64,000 bases of DNA from Chara braunii (taxonomy: Eukaryota > Streptophyta > Charophyceae > Charales > Characeae): positions 163,149 through 227,148 of the forward strand of contig BFEA01000543.1 of the NCBI GenBank assembly GCA_003427395.1, written 5' to 3'. Shown here piece by piece: positions 48,133 to 56,449 of the stretch. The position numbers and the translations under genes are program-made. The notes beneath the pieces are model-generated. The model made no database searches and had not been told where the DNA came from. It saw only the letters and a program-made list of their open reading frames with translations. The stretch's first letter is position 1, and each line of letters starts with the position of its first letter.

Positions 48133-50229
48133 GTGGCACACGCGGGGAAGAAGGGACAAACCGCCATAGAGAGCAAGACAACACAAGTGGGTCGAGAACG
48201 GAAGAAGATGAACAACAAGGACGGCGAAGAGGGAAATGTCTTACCCACCTGGATCGCACTTCCTGTAGAAATCTTCCACATCTGCCAATACATAGCCAGA
48301 GAAATGACATCCATAACCCCAGCAGCCGCCGAAAGAAAAAAAGAAGAAACATTCAATCATCCAGCAAACCACACGCCGGCCCACCCAGCATCCAGAGAAG
48401 AATTAAGTCAGTCCACTCAAACAAGAATACTCAGCAAGTACACCTCGACGAAATTCAGGGAAATATCAGTCCCCACTGTGTAAAACTCATTGGGGACCTG
48501 TTAATTTGCCAGAAACTACTTCCACGGACGGCCCAGGCGTACCAGTTCCCTCCAAACTCGAAGCTAAACAAGGTTGCACAATTGTCGGAAATACACACAC
48601 ATAGCTCCAGCGCAAGCCAGCAAAACGTCAGCGAAAATTTGACCGTTGAGGCCATGCCGCAGTGTGAGATAGGAGAAAACCAAACACTACTAGCCAAAGA
48701 AGAAGACCAAGCCTCAACAGAACCCTTGTACAAAGAAACGTAAAGACGCAAAACAAAAGGACAAAACAACACACATTAAAGAAAATAGAGACATAAGAAG
48801 GAGAATTGCGGGAGGAAGAAGTCTCAATGATTGGGGGAAAATCTACGACTGAGAGCGGTAAGCGTGCACGGGCAGAAACGTAAAATACTGCGTGCTTGGT
48901 GTAATAATAAGAACGACGCCGACCTCCTTCTGGCTCCCCTCATATATACCCTCAGGAGCCAGCGAAACAAGACCGCCGAGGAGTATTAGCCTCCTCTCGT
49001 TTACGCAATAAAACCAAACAGAGACTATATCTTCACTTACGTAAAAATCAATAGATACGTCCCAGAGGGTATGAAGGTGGGCACGCAGCCACTGACTTTC
49101 TTTTTTTCGGCCTTTACGTCCTGTGCCGCAGCAGCCATCTCCGGCACTACCGACCCGAGTCAGCTTCCTCTGCAAGACGGAACTCCCTCGAAAGAGAATC
49201 ACGCAGTACTCTTGTGTCCGCCGAACAGAGAACCACGCAGTAGGCGAAAGCGTGAAGATAACACAGACTACCTACTCGACGATGAGACCATTGTTGACGT
49301 ATTCACGATGATAAGCTATTAAGGGGTCTGATTGCCTGCTCCATGATCATCGACAGATAACCCGGACCTGGCTGATGGGCTCACGCCGGTCTTCTGACCA
49401 GAGAGCAGCAGTTGGATGAGAATCCCATGCATGACTGGAGGGGAGAACCGGGACGAACTCACGTGACAGCCCACAATGATTTGAAATTCCAAGCAAACAC
49501 TGACTGATGATCTTCACAACTCTCGGGTTGCCGCAGAAGCGGACAGTCGAGAACTCTGATTATTTCACTAACCGACCATATTGCGGTGAAGGCGTGCTCT
49601 CCAACCGGGGAGCCCGGGATACTGGCGAGCTCCCACGGGGCTGAGTCTCGGATGTCAGACCAGCATACAAGTTTCTCTAAAAACAGTGATATCGGTTGAT
49701 TGCCGTTGGTTGGACCTTCAACGCAGAATAATACGGACAACAAGGTAGAGAGTTCCGGGCTCACTTCGGAGCTTGTAAGAGAAAGTGGTGTCATAGCATA
49801 TGTTGTGGAGTTCCGCAAGGTCGGGGAAGAGAGAGGGGGAGCAGGGGAGATGACTTGGCTAGAAAAAACACGACGTCGTTGGGTTTCTCGCCTGACACGA
49901 TGAGATGAGGAAATGGAAAAAGTGAAAAAAGAGAGAGAGAGACAGAGAGAGGAAGGTGGATAGAAGAACAGCGAAGAAGCCCCATAAACAGAGGGGATGG
50001 AAATACAAGTGAAGGGCAACGAACCCTAGTAGTACAATAAAAGGCACGTGATAGTGACGAGGACAAATGTGTGAAAGACAAGACCGTAGAACTTAGAGAG
50101 AAGCAGCGGCAACGAAGGTCTACGTTGCTCCTTACCCTCGGTTAATGCCTTTAACATGCCAGCACGCCGGCCGCTGAAATCTCTAAATACTTCTTCTACT
50201 GTACGAGGAGGTATCCCCCCACCCTCCAT
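26264..50229 (-). CDS. AL (Alfin-like): Alfin-like PHD-finger protein, five exons (complete CDS)
   Basis: Coding exons, in transcript order, are 50229-50136, 48281-48249, 43852-43630, 34199-34073 and 26512-26264. All introns are GT-AG and phases match (1, 1, 2, 0), giving 726 nt and 241 residues. Residues 9-135 form the plant-specific Alfin domain, with [16 protein letters not shown] near the start, [32 protein letters not shown] and [13 protein letters not shown]. An acidic linker (about 173-186) leads to a C-terminal C4HC3 PHD finger with zinc ligands C189, C192, C205, C208, H213, C216, C232 and C235. Alfin-like PHD fingers bind H3K4me2/3 in Arabidopsis; the protein is presumably a nuclear chromatin reader. 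ATG 50229 is the only in-frame ATG before a stop. Oddities: about 23 kb of intron, a 33-bp exon, and loss of two residues (GARF-DKNER where land plants have GARFGFDK). Confidence 0.93.
27861..27888. repeat. (GA)n microsatellite in intron 4
   Basis: Fourteen GA units. Confidence 0.9.
27983..28286. mobile_element. MITE-like element with terminal inverted repeats (intron 4)
   Basis: Left end GAATTCAGGTCCGTGTTTCA then GCAGTTATGGGTTACC. The right end in reverse complement reads GGATTCAGGTCTGTGTTCCA then AGAGTTATGGGTTACA. Arms of about 36 bp bound a 300-bp non-coding element. No target duplication was clearly seen. Confidence 0.7.
28833..28931. repeat. 22-bp tandem repeat (intron 4)
   Basis: CCCATGGTTACTTTAAGACT repeated four times, with a shortened fifth unit CCCACGGTTACA in the middle. 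Confidence 0.9.
29255..29288. repeat. (GATA)n microsatellite (intron 4)
   Basis: ATAGATAGATAGATAAATAG followed by further GATA units. Confidence 0.9.
29352..29883 (+). repeat. Hammerhead-family element split by an insertion (intron 4, antisense to the gene)
   Basis: Plus strand: CAGACUGUA, helix I GAGG...CCUC, a decayed core CUGAUAA and the stem II start with UGAAACU at 29352-29395. After an interruption come AACAGTCTGACACAGCCCCT and CGTTTGTTATCC (from 29818) and the stem-loop at 29862-29883. CAGACUGU and ACAGUCUG still pair perfectly across the insertion. Core substitutions make this copy inactive. Confidence 0.75.
29396..29817. mobile_element. Probable insertion inside the hammerhead of copy 29352-29883
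   Basis: About 420 bp separating the two halves of a ribozyme. The edges are roughly inverted: AACAACAACCGGTCC at the left and GGACCTGTTGTTT at the right. The interior has repeated TTGTACGGAGGGGC and GTACCGGT-type motifs. No coding potential is seen and the exact ends are uncertain by a few bases. Confidence 0.6.
29925..29965. repeat. Possible decayed hammerhead-family stem-loop fragment
   Basis: AGAACTGCCAGGCGAATTGT and AGGCC resemble a mutated version of the CTGCC stem-loop followed by a purine-rich stretch. Confidence 0.35.
30727..30912. repeat. Diverged tandem duplication, about 75-bp units (intron 4)
   Basis: TTCGGAAAACGGGGTATACC with CAATAGCATTGCCGAGT, then TTCGGAAAACAGGGTATAGC with CAGTAGCATCGCCAAGTG, then a partial third unit ending in TAGAATTGCCAGATGTTTGA. 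Confidence 0.7.
32471..32850. repeat. GA-rich degenerate tandem repeat, about 68-bp unit (intron 4)
   Basis: Recurring blocks GGGAGGTCGGGATCGG, GCGGGAGGAGAAA and GACCGGGGAGCAGGA appear four to five times. In the transcript this is a pyrimidine-rich stretch. Confidence 0.75.
33425..33530 (-). repeat. Modular GTGGTTTAAA repeat family, fragment (intron 4)
   Basis: CCATTGATAAATTTCATCGG then CGGCCGCC, ending in GTAGTGGTGGTTTGAGG. Confidence 0.5.
34073..34199 (-). CDS. Alfin-like exon 4
   Basis: Acceptor TTGTGCAG, donor AAG|GTAAGA. Encodes residues 118-159 with [19 protein letters not shown] and KKQVKE, the end of the Alfin domain, then a Ser/Lys/Asn-rich linker. Confidence 0.94.
35484..35547. 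repeat. (GT)n microsatellite (intron 3)
   Basis: About 31 GT units, uninterrupted. Confidence 0.95.
37610..37725 (-). repeat. Modular GTGGTTTAAA repeat family, fragment (intron 3)
   Basis: CCACCAGTACACGGCC, then ACTTGTCGTCACAAGGAAAT and a short remnant of the TTTCGGCCTCG block. Confidence 0.5.
38201..38299. repeat. 51-bp tandem duplication (intron 3)
   Basis: TTTGTGAAAAAGAGCTGCAC through AGCACAATT, twice with a period of 51 bp and two differences. Confidence 0.92.
38621..38658. repeat. Perfect 12-bp inverted repeat (intron 3)
   Basis: CCTGTATCTGGC and GCCAGATACAGG around a 14-nt loop. Confidence 0.9.
38818..39165 (+). repeat. Modular GTGGTTTAAA repeat family, most complete copy (intron 3)
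   Basis: Two modules are joined at GTGGTTTAAACCAC (39007-39020). Module 1 (38820-39013) runs from ACTGGTGGTTTA through CGATCGAATTTATCAATGGC and TTTTCTTGTGGCGACAAG to GTACTTGTGGTTTA. Module 2 (39014-39165) runs from AACCACCGGTACTTGC, through a hairpin GGCCACT/AGTGGCC, to ACTGATGGTTTAA. All module ends carry the same inverted motif. Type of element unknown. Confidence 0.65.
40348..40405 (-). ncRNA. Type III hammerhead ribozyme, all core positions intact (intron 3, sense)
   Basis: Minus strand, 5' to 3': helix III strand CAGACUGU (40405-40398), cleavage nucleotide C17 (40397), helix I GAGGU (40396-40392) closing on ACCUC (40387-40383), core CUGAUGA (40382-40376), helix II GUCGG (40375-40371), loop UGAAAGU, CCGAC (40363-40359), GAA (40358-40356), then A15.1 and the helix III strand ACAGUCUG (40355-40348). 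Helix III is a perfect 8 bp, helix II 5 bp and helix I at least 5 bp, and the cleavage triplet is GUC. These are all the invariant positions of natural hammerheads. It lies on the Alfin-like transcript strand and belongs to the repeat family listed at 342, 17354, 29352, 46266 and 62494. Activity is inferred from structure. Confidence 0.9.
40777..40822. repeat. Poly-G run of 46 bases (intron 3)
   Basis: Uninterrupted G on the plus strand, hence poly-C in the Alfin-like transcript. Length may be affected by assembly. Confidence 0.9.
41800..41845. repeat. 23-bp tandem duplication (intron 3)
   Basis: TTCCCCATAGCCAGAGCATT followed by CAA, twice in tandem. Confidence 0.95.
42675..42720. repeat. 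(GATT)n microsatellite (intron 3)
   Basis: About ten GATT units. Confidence 0.95.
43630..43852 (-). CDS. Alfin-like exon 3 (core of the Alfin domain)
   Basis: Acceptor TTGAGCAG, donor AG|GTGAGC. Encodes residues 44-116, including [20 protein letters not shown] and [20 protein letters not shown]. The segment [11 protein letters not shown] lacks the two residues (GF) that land-plant proteins have after GARF. Confidence 0.95.
46266..46358. repeat. Head-to-head pair of hammerhead-family ends (intron 2)
   Basis: A stem-loop in reverse orientation (46266-46287) and one in forward orientation (46337-46358) face each other across TTTGACGATATATATGACGTC. Both are truncated before the ribozyme. The forward copy runs a further 20 bp and then meets a new TA-rich microsatellite. 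Confidence 0.75.
46568..46618. repeat. (CT)n microsatellite (intron 2)
   Basis: About 25 CT units. Confidence 0.95.
48085..48132. repeat. (ACT)n microsatellite (intron 1/2 boundary area)
   Basis: Sixteen ACT units, in intron 2 about 120 bp from the microexon. Confidence 0.95.
48249..48281 (-). CDS. Alfin-like exon 2, 33-bp microexon
   Basis: Acceptor TTGGCAG precedes 48281 and donor G|GTGGGT follows 48249. With the G from exon 1 it encodes [11 protein letters not shown], exactly the stretch expected between ALTE and EKENLCLYG in this family. Confidence 0.93.
50136..50229 (-). CDS. Alfin-like exon 1 (residues 1-31 plus one base)
   Basis: Starts ATG GAG GGT and encodes the family N-terminus [17 protein letters not shown]. 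The donor is G|GTAAGG at 50135, phase 1. Confidence 0.93.
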
Positions 50230-50432
50230 CTCGTTCACTTTCCCTCTTTCCGGGCTTCAGCTCTGTCGTCCTCCCTCCTGTCGCCCTTACCGCCGTGCAA
50301 TGGCACGGCGTTACGAGCTTGCAGGGCAATACTCTCTTGTACTACTCCAAGGACCGGTCGCAACAAGCAACACCTACCTCCCCTTCCTCCACATGGTCAT
50401 GAACCTACTATTGCACACCACCTTACACATTC

Positions 50433-50636
<204 letters not shown>

Positions 50637-50899
50637 CGACACAGTCACTCGCGCAGCCCTTCACGACCCTCGTCAGTTTGCCTTTCTCCTTTCTGAGGTG
50701 TCTTGGAGTTGTCGTTCATTCGCAAGAATTAATTAATGACTGATGTGGGGCTTGGCAAAGAAACCAGTCGACACCCAAAAGAGGGGGAAAAACACACGGT
50801 AAGGCAGGAACTAAGCAAGATAGGGCACTGTACGATTTGAATAACAGGAGCAGAAACGTTCCCGGGTGAGAAGGGAGGCAGCAGGTATGCCACTGTAGC

Positions 50900-52110
50900 T
50901 AGAACACAAAAGCGACCCGGAGAATGATCGCGCAACGTCTGTTTCTTTCTTCTCCCTCCCTTCTCCCTTCCCTTCCTCCTCACTCCGAGTATTCTTCTAT
51001 GTGATCCTTGACTCGTCTCACAACCAAAACGAGAAAACACGTTCCTCGCTCTCGATAGACGCTACTACACTAGCGCCGAACGAAAAAGCGAAGCACAGAG
51101 AGGAGGTGTTGATGACGACGTGAGTGGATCTGCTTCGTACGAGCATACACGGGAATCGACGCTGGCTTGCTACTTGCTGCCACTGCTACTCTCCTGTCCT
51201 GCTCAATGCTGAGCTGCCAGCAATCACGGGCCTCGGGTACCACAATCCAACGCTGGACGACCGAACCTCCCGACCGTCCTCTGCAACCAACGGAGGACCG
51301 TGCAATCTATCGCAGCGACCGAGGCGTGGGCGACCGCGCGCAACGGTGCTGTCCTGCGCTACCGGCTTACACAACACTCGCTCTCCCCCCACACCCGCTC
51401 AAAAATTTCAGACGAGTTTTCATGATCGCGGCGGTACATTTCGGAAAATAGCCCCCACGGGCCCACCCCGCCCTTGCCAAACACCCCTCCAGTCCCGACT
51501 GGAGCCCTCTATCCTTGCAGCAGGCACTGCTCACAAGCCTCTCTCCCCTCACCCCCTTGTCTCCTCGCGCCCATTGCTCCTATGCACCGACGACCATCGA
51601 GACTGGCGGTGGCGGTCCAGGGAGCGCGAGCGAAACTCGCCTAAAGTTAGGCAGCCGTCTTCCGTCCAAAATCGCGGCACGGACAGACACGCAGCTGGCA
51701 ACCGGCCGGGAAGGTACGCAGCGAGGCTGCGGCCTTAGCGGGAACCGAAGCAGGGCGAGCTCGCTGCGATCGATTGGCGGCAAAGATCCCGTGAACCTGG
51801 ACGCTGTGCGCTGCTTTTTTCCCAAACCAGCCCCTCGCCGCGTTTCACCCACGCTCCCCCGCTCCCCCGCTCACCACCACGGCAGTGCTCAAACTCGGGT
51901 GTCAGCTTCCCACCCCTTCGACAACAATTCCTTCGGGAGAAGAGGCCCCACTTCTTCGTGCACGTGCCTAGAAAGCATGAATTTGGCCATAAATGGGATC
52001 AGATTCGCGCCAAGTTAGCCCTAAATACCTTACCTTCAGCCGCGGCTTAGGGCACAGAACGAGGACTCTCTCGGGTGCATCTGACCTTAGTCGCGGTCAG
52101 ATTCTCTCAG
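50900..52110 (-). promoter_or_regulatory. GC-rich, CpG-rich region upstream of the Alfin-like gene
   Basis: Markedly richer in GC and CpG than flanking DNA, 0.7-1.9 kb upstream of the ATG. This is compatible with a promoter or a non-coding first exon. A 167-codon plus frame (51515-52018) lacks any family motif and is probably a by-product of GC content. No core promoter element could be assigned. Confidence 0.35.
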
Positions 52111-52618
52111 GCTCCGCAGCGCCAACGATGACCTGGATAACCCCCAAGGAGGGCTAGGGTCTGATCAGGATCACTCCATCACTCCGTAGGGTCTCTTTCT
52201 ACACCATTAGGAAGCGACCCCGCCCTAATGGCGTACCCTTGAAATCGGTAATTGTTTCCACATCCCCGCGGCCAAGTATCCGCCCTTGAAACGGAAGTGC
52301 TGCCCAGCCAAATCAACGAAAATGCCATGGGTGCCTCGGGAGGTCACTTGGGGGCGCAAGGGCTGGACCCTACAAAACGGGTAATATACTGACCTTTTTC
52401 TTTGTTTCTTTTTTTTTCCACCAATCACCATGGTTCTTGGTGCAATGCCATCAGCACTTCAGTTTCAAGGACGGTGGTCTCAAGGGTTTGGTCAAGGGGT
52501 AGTGGAACAAAAAAAACAAGGTAGGGGAAATTAATCACCTTCCATGAGTTAGGGTGACCTGTGGGCCTTGTTCGACACCACTTGAAAACTGTTTATCGCA
52601 TGGGAGTGGTGTCGGGCC

Positions 52619-52640
52619 AAATACCCTTACAAGGGTATTT
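52619..52640. repeat. 10-bp perfect stem palindrome (second copy 56430-56449)
   Basis: AAATACCCTT, AC, AAGGGTATTT. The second copy near 56430 keeps AAATACCCTTACAAGGGTAT, and both are followed by GCAAGCGAC/GCAGCCGAC-like sequence, so this is a dispersed family. Confidence 0.8.
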
Positions 52641-52889
52641 GGCCATGCTTTCGCAGCCGACACAACCACGGCATCGGCTGCCAAGACGGGCCCAGTCTAA
52701 AATAAAAAGGTGTGCGAGCTTTGCGCGACAGTCTGAGACTGTTTCCTCAGCCATTGAAGTCGAGGCTTGTCGATAAATAAATTTTCGTTAGTATGCGTGC
52801 ACGTTATTGTGACGCGCGCTATGATGGTTAGGATCGCAAGTAATTCTTCGACCGAAGAGGCCGAGGATTCAGTTGATATAAAGCTTATT

Positions 52890-52951
52890 GACTTACCCTG
52901 AGGGCACGTGTGCGCAGCCCGAATTTTGCATATGCTTGATTGATAAACGCA

Positions 52952-53027
<76 letters not shown>

Positions 53028-53350
53028 AAAAAAAAACTTTGCGCAAGTCCGAAGTGTCGTTTCAACCACTGCCCAAGCCTGAGCACTTTCGTCGGACGAA
53101 AGTGTCGTTTCAACCACTGCCCAAAACTGCACAATTGCGTCGGACTTTTCAGTCCCTGTCCCGGCCCAGCGAGCCCTTTCCATTTGCCCATGCTTTGCCA
53201 CCGTTTTGATATCGACCAAAACCCGTTCCGACCAAAACCCAAAGCGCGGTCCTACTGGCAGCTACCGGTCCCTGATTTTTCAAATCGACTTACCGTGAGG
53301 GCACGGGTGCGCAGTCCATAGTTTGTATATGCTCGATTGATAAAGGGGGC
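52890..53350. repeat. Module with CTTACCSTGAGGGCACG (two copies) and compound microsatellite
   Basis: GACTTACCCTGAGGGCACGT (52890) and GACTTACCGTGAGGGCACGG (53285) are each followed by GTGCGCAG and TATGCTYGATTGATAAA. (AC)n(AG)n lies between them at 52951-53023. Confidence 0.8.
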
Positions 53351-53681
53351 ATTATTGGTGAGGTTTAGAAGTTTGCACTTGCAAATGCAATGTAGGTGTG
53401 TCGTTTCAACCTGCACCCAAGGTCGCACCCTTTCCGATTCAGACTTTTTCACTTTTTCACCCTGCCGCTGCTTTGCCAATGTTTTGACGAAAACCCAGCT
53501 TGGGTCCCACGGGTAACCAATGGTCCCACATTTTTCAAAGAAACTGCCACCCCCCCGCAAAGATCCACCTTGTGACTGCTTTGCCACCGTTTGGACCAAA
53601 ACTTAGCGTAAGGTCCCACGGGGAGTGTGTGCGTGGTAGAGAGCGTGTTGTGTGAGACAGGGTGTGTGCTTGTGTATGTGT

Positions 53682-53749
<68 letters not shown>

Positions 53750-53769
53750 NNNNNNNNNNNNNNNNNNNN

Positions 53770-53828
<59 letters not shown>

Positions 53829-54200
53829 CATCGATAGGATGAGCAACGCACTGGCCGCGCCGTTCATGATTGCAACCAGTATGATTGGTTGAGCCTTGTT
53901 GTGCAAGAGAGAGTGAAAGGTTAATGAAACGCACAAAGTCAGCGCAAGTCCGAAGTGTCGTTTCAACCACTGCCCAAGCCTGAGCACTTTCGTCGGACGG
54001 AAGTGTACTTTCAACCACTGCCCAAGCCTGCGCACTTTCGTCAGCCCCTGCCCCCGACCCCGCGCGCCCTTTCCATTTGCCCCTTCTTTGTCACCGCTTC
54101 AATTTTGACCAAAACCTGTTCTAACCAAAACCCAAAGCCCGGTCCCACCGACAGCTACCGGTCCCTCATTTTTCAAACAAACTGGCACCACCCCCCAAAG
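53036..54200. repeat. Three diverged direct repeats of about 250 bp
   Basis: Blocks GTGTCGTTTCAACC, CACTGCCCAAGCCTGAGCAC, CTTTGCCACCGTTT, ACCAAAACCCAAAG and GCTACCGGTCCCT recur at 53036-53280, 53396-53625 and 53938-54180. The middle one is the most diverged. Translated minus frames repeat GQWLKRHF, but this reflects the DNA repeat; there is no evidence of a protein. Confidence 0.75.
53684..53825. repeat. (AG)n microsatellite with a 20-N gap (53750-53769)
   Basis: (AG)n on both sides of the gap. Confidence 0.95.
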
Positions 54201-54349
54201 TGTCATACCTGCACCTTCCTGCATTTTTCGAGTCTCCCAACGACCAAACGACCCGTAATGAACGACCGGTATAACGAAGGACGACGAAAAAATGTCTCCA
54301 TGTCTCAAAGGGGGAATAACGCACCCCTGACTGGCGGGCTGCGAACATG

Positions 54350-56160
54350 CTGACCTTGAGAGAGTTGGAAGGTGCCTAAACCAACCGTGAACGAGGTGTG
54401 AGCCTCGGTACGACGCTCGTTAAAAATAAGGAGTGTAAACCCCTCGACCACGGAAGTCGAGGGATCGGGTCAACTGGGTTAATATTATGTTGGGCAAGCC
54501 TACGACGTGCACGGAAATACTTAAGCGTCAGTATTTTTTTATCGGGCTGAAATTAATTTAGGCCTCGAGCATACGGCGGGGGCAGCCATGAAGGCTTGGA
54601 TACCTATTGCGGTCCGGCTAAGGCCAAGGATCGGGCTCAGTTCCCTTAGGAAATGAGGCATAGGCCCGGATCAATAGTTAGTCTATGTCGCATTTTTTAC
54701 AATTATTTGAGAAACTCTTCTTTAAACCGAACCAAGAGTTAGCTCGATAGGTTTAGGGGTGGACTCCCATATTGAAGATGTAACCACGGAGATTAACTTT
54801 TTTTTTCAATACCGAACCAGGAGTGCACTTTCACCCGGGCTCAGTCGGTCGTGTCTCGAACCCGTAACCTCGTATTAAAATTTAGTTACGATTAACTCCG
54901 CTAAAAGGGGGACGTGACACTTGACTTGTACGTACAGATAGTAGTTGGGTTTTCCTTTTATTATTTTTCAAATATTAGTTAGATTCGTTTTCTTTTATTT
55001 TTATTAGTTTTTATTGATTTTTTTATTTTTTTTTATTCCGTGGTTACTCTTTCTTATAATTACTTTAGTGAATCATTCTCTAAGACCAGGCAAATTCAGT
55101 CTTAAAAACAGACACTAACTACATGTCGCGATCGAGGTACCCTGCCCCACAACCAACGTAGGAAGTCACACATGTGGACGAGAGAGCAGATTCTTGTGAT
55201 AAGATGGAGTGGAACATCGTGAACAAGAGAGAACTAGCGAGCACGTAACAACAGAGATGACGCACGGGGAGCAGTGGAGAGATTGTGCGATGGAAGCAGC
55301 AAGGTAGCAGCATGCGGGGAAGGGGGGGGAAAAAAAAAAGGAGGGGTGGAGGCGACTTACCTGTCGCCCATTCTGAACTTCGACACCCTCATCCCGTAAA
55401 GGGTGGTTGTGACTTTGTTGTAGGTGTTGTCTTCGTGTCCGCACTCAAAGTGACGCATTTCGTTCGACATGAGAGGTGTCGCGACTTGGTAGGGAGGCTC
55501 TGCGCTCCTTGTTATCCGAGTGGTGCCGAAGACAGGTGGCGCAGGTGCCACGGCCCTGCATCCACACTAGGTTAATGAAAGGCCAAAAATTCGATGTTTT
55601 TCGCCGCATCGCTACAAGCAATGTTGTCGAAACGTTTGTGAACAAACTATGCAGGATCATAATACAAACATAAAAAAAAACAAATATGCAAAAAAAAAAA
55701 AAAAAAAAAAAACCCTCAAAATCACTATAAAAACCTATTCGGAGTAGCTTTCGGAGTTCGCCGAATCTTTCTTTGAGTCCGCCGTTTTTGTTAATTTTTT
55801 TGTTATTGGTCCGAATACGGCAAAACTGAATACAAATATATCCTAAAGCACATAAATATCAGGCAAAAAAAAAAAAAGAAAAAAAAAAGTAAAAATTCAG
55901 GAAAATATGGCAGTTTCGGTAAACAATTCGCTAAAATTTGATAAAAACATCGCCATAATTCACCAAATTTTTGGCTTTCTATTAACCGCTTCTTTATTGC
56001 ATTGTGGAGAGAGGAGTGGTGAGTTGTCGACAACGAGGACAGTGACGATGATGACGAAGAGTGTAAGTTTTCGATCACGTGGCTCACTCCTCAATACCTC
56101 CTTCGATAGAATAAACAAAATAGAATGTATTTACCACTAGAATATGAAAATATACACTAC
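54350..56160. other. No gene seen; possible decayed retroelement terminal region
   Basis: 54360-54925 has the look of a retroelement end (closing with AAAGGGGGACGTGACACTTG) but no repeat partner is present in the window. Poly-A runs are at 55692-55712 and 55866-55888. Confidence 0.25.
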
Positions 56161-56164
<4 letters not shown>

Positions 56165-56226
<62 letters not shown>

Positions 56227-56385
56227 TATGTGTGTGTGTGTGTGTATGTGTGTGTGTGAATGTGTGAGTGATGAAACTAGCGGCTGATTCGTGATATTTC
56301 CATCGAGTGAATCTACCGCTAGAACATGGAAGTATACACTAACTACCTCACGTGTGTATGTGCGTGTGTGTGTGTGTGTGTGTGA
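56165..56385. repeat. (TG)n microsatellites
   Basis: Long (TG)n at 56165-56268 and a shorter block at 56352-56385, with a duplicated flank TAGAATATGAAAATATACAC and TAGAACATGGAAGTATACAC. Confidence 0.95.
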
Positions 56386-56449
56386 GATAGATTGTTTTTT
56401 ATCGATAAGATGAGCAACGCTATCGGTGCAAATACCCTTACAAGGGTAT

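Noticed and set aside
51515-52018. 167-codon plus-strand open frame upstream of the Alfin-like gene
   Set aside because: GC-rich DNA yields long open frames by chance; no domain or conserved motif is seen.
52727-52750. Minus-strand CUGAGGAAACAGUC...GACUGUC resembling a hammerhead helix III with cleavage triplet
   Set aside because: Helix II and the UGA of CUGAUGA are missing, helix III would close with too small a loop, and the flanks do not pair as helix I. Probably a chance palindrome.
54830-54890. GGGTTCGAGACAC on the minus strand as a tRNA B box
   Set aside because: No A box at the proper distance and no cloverleaf could be drawn.
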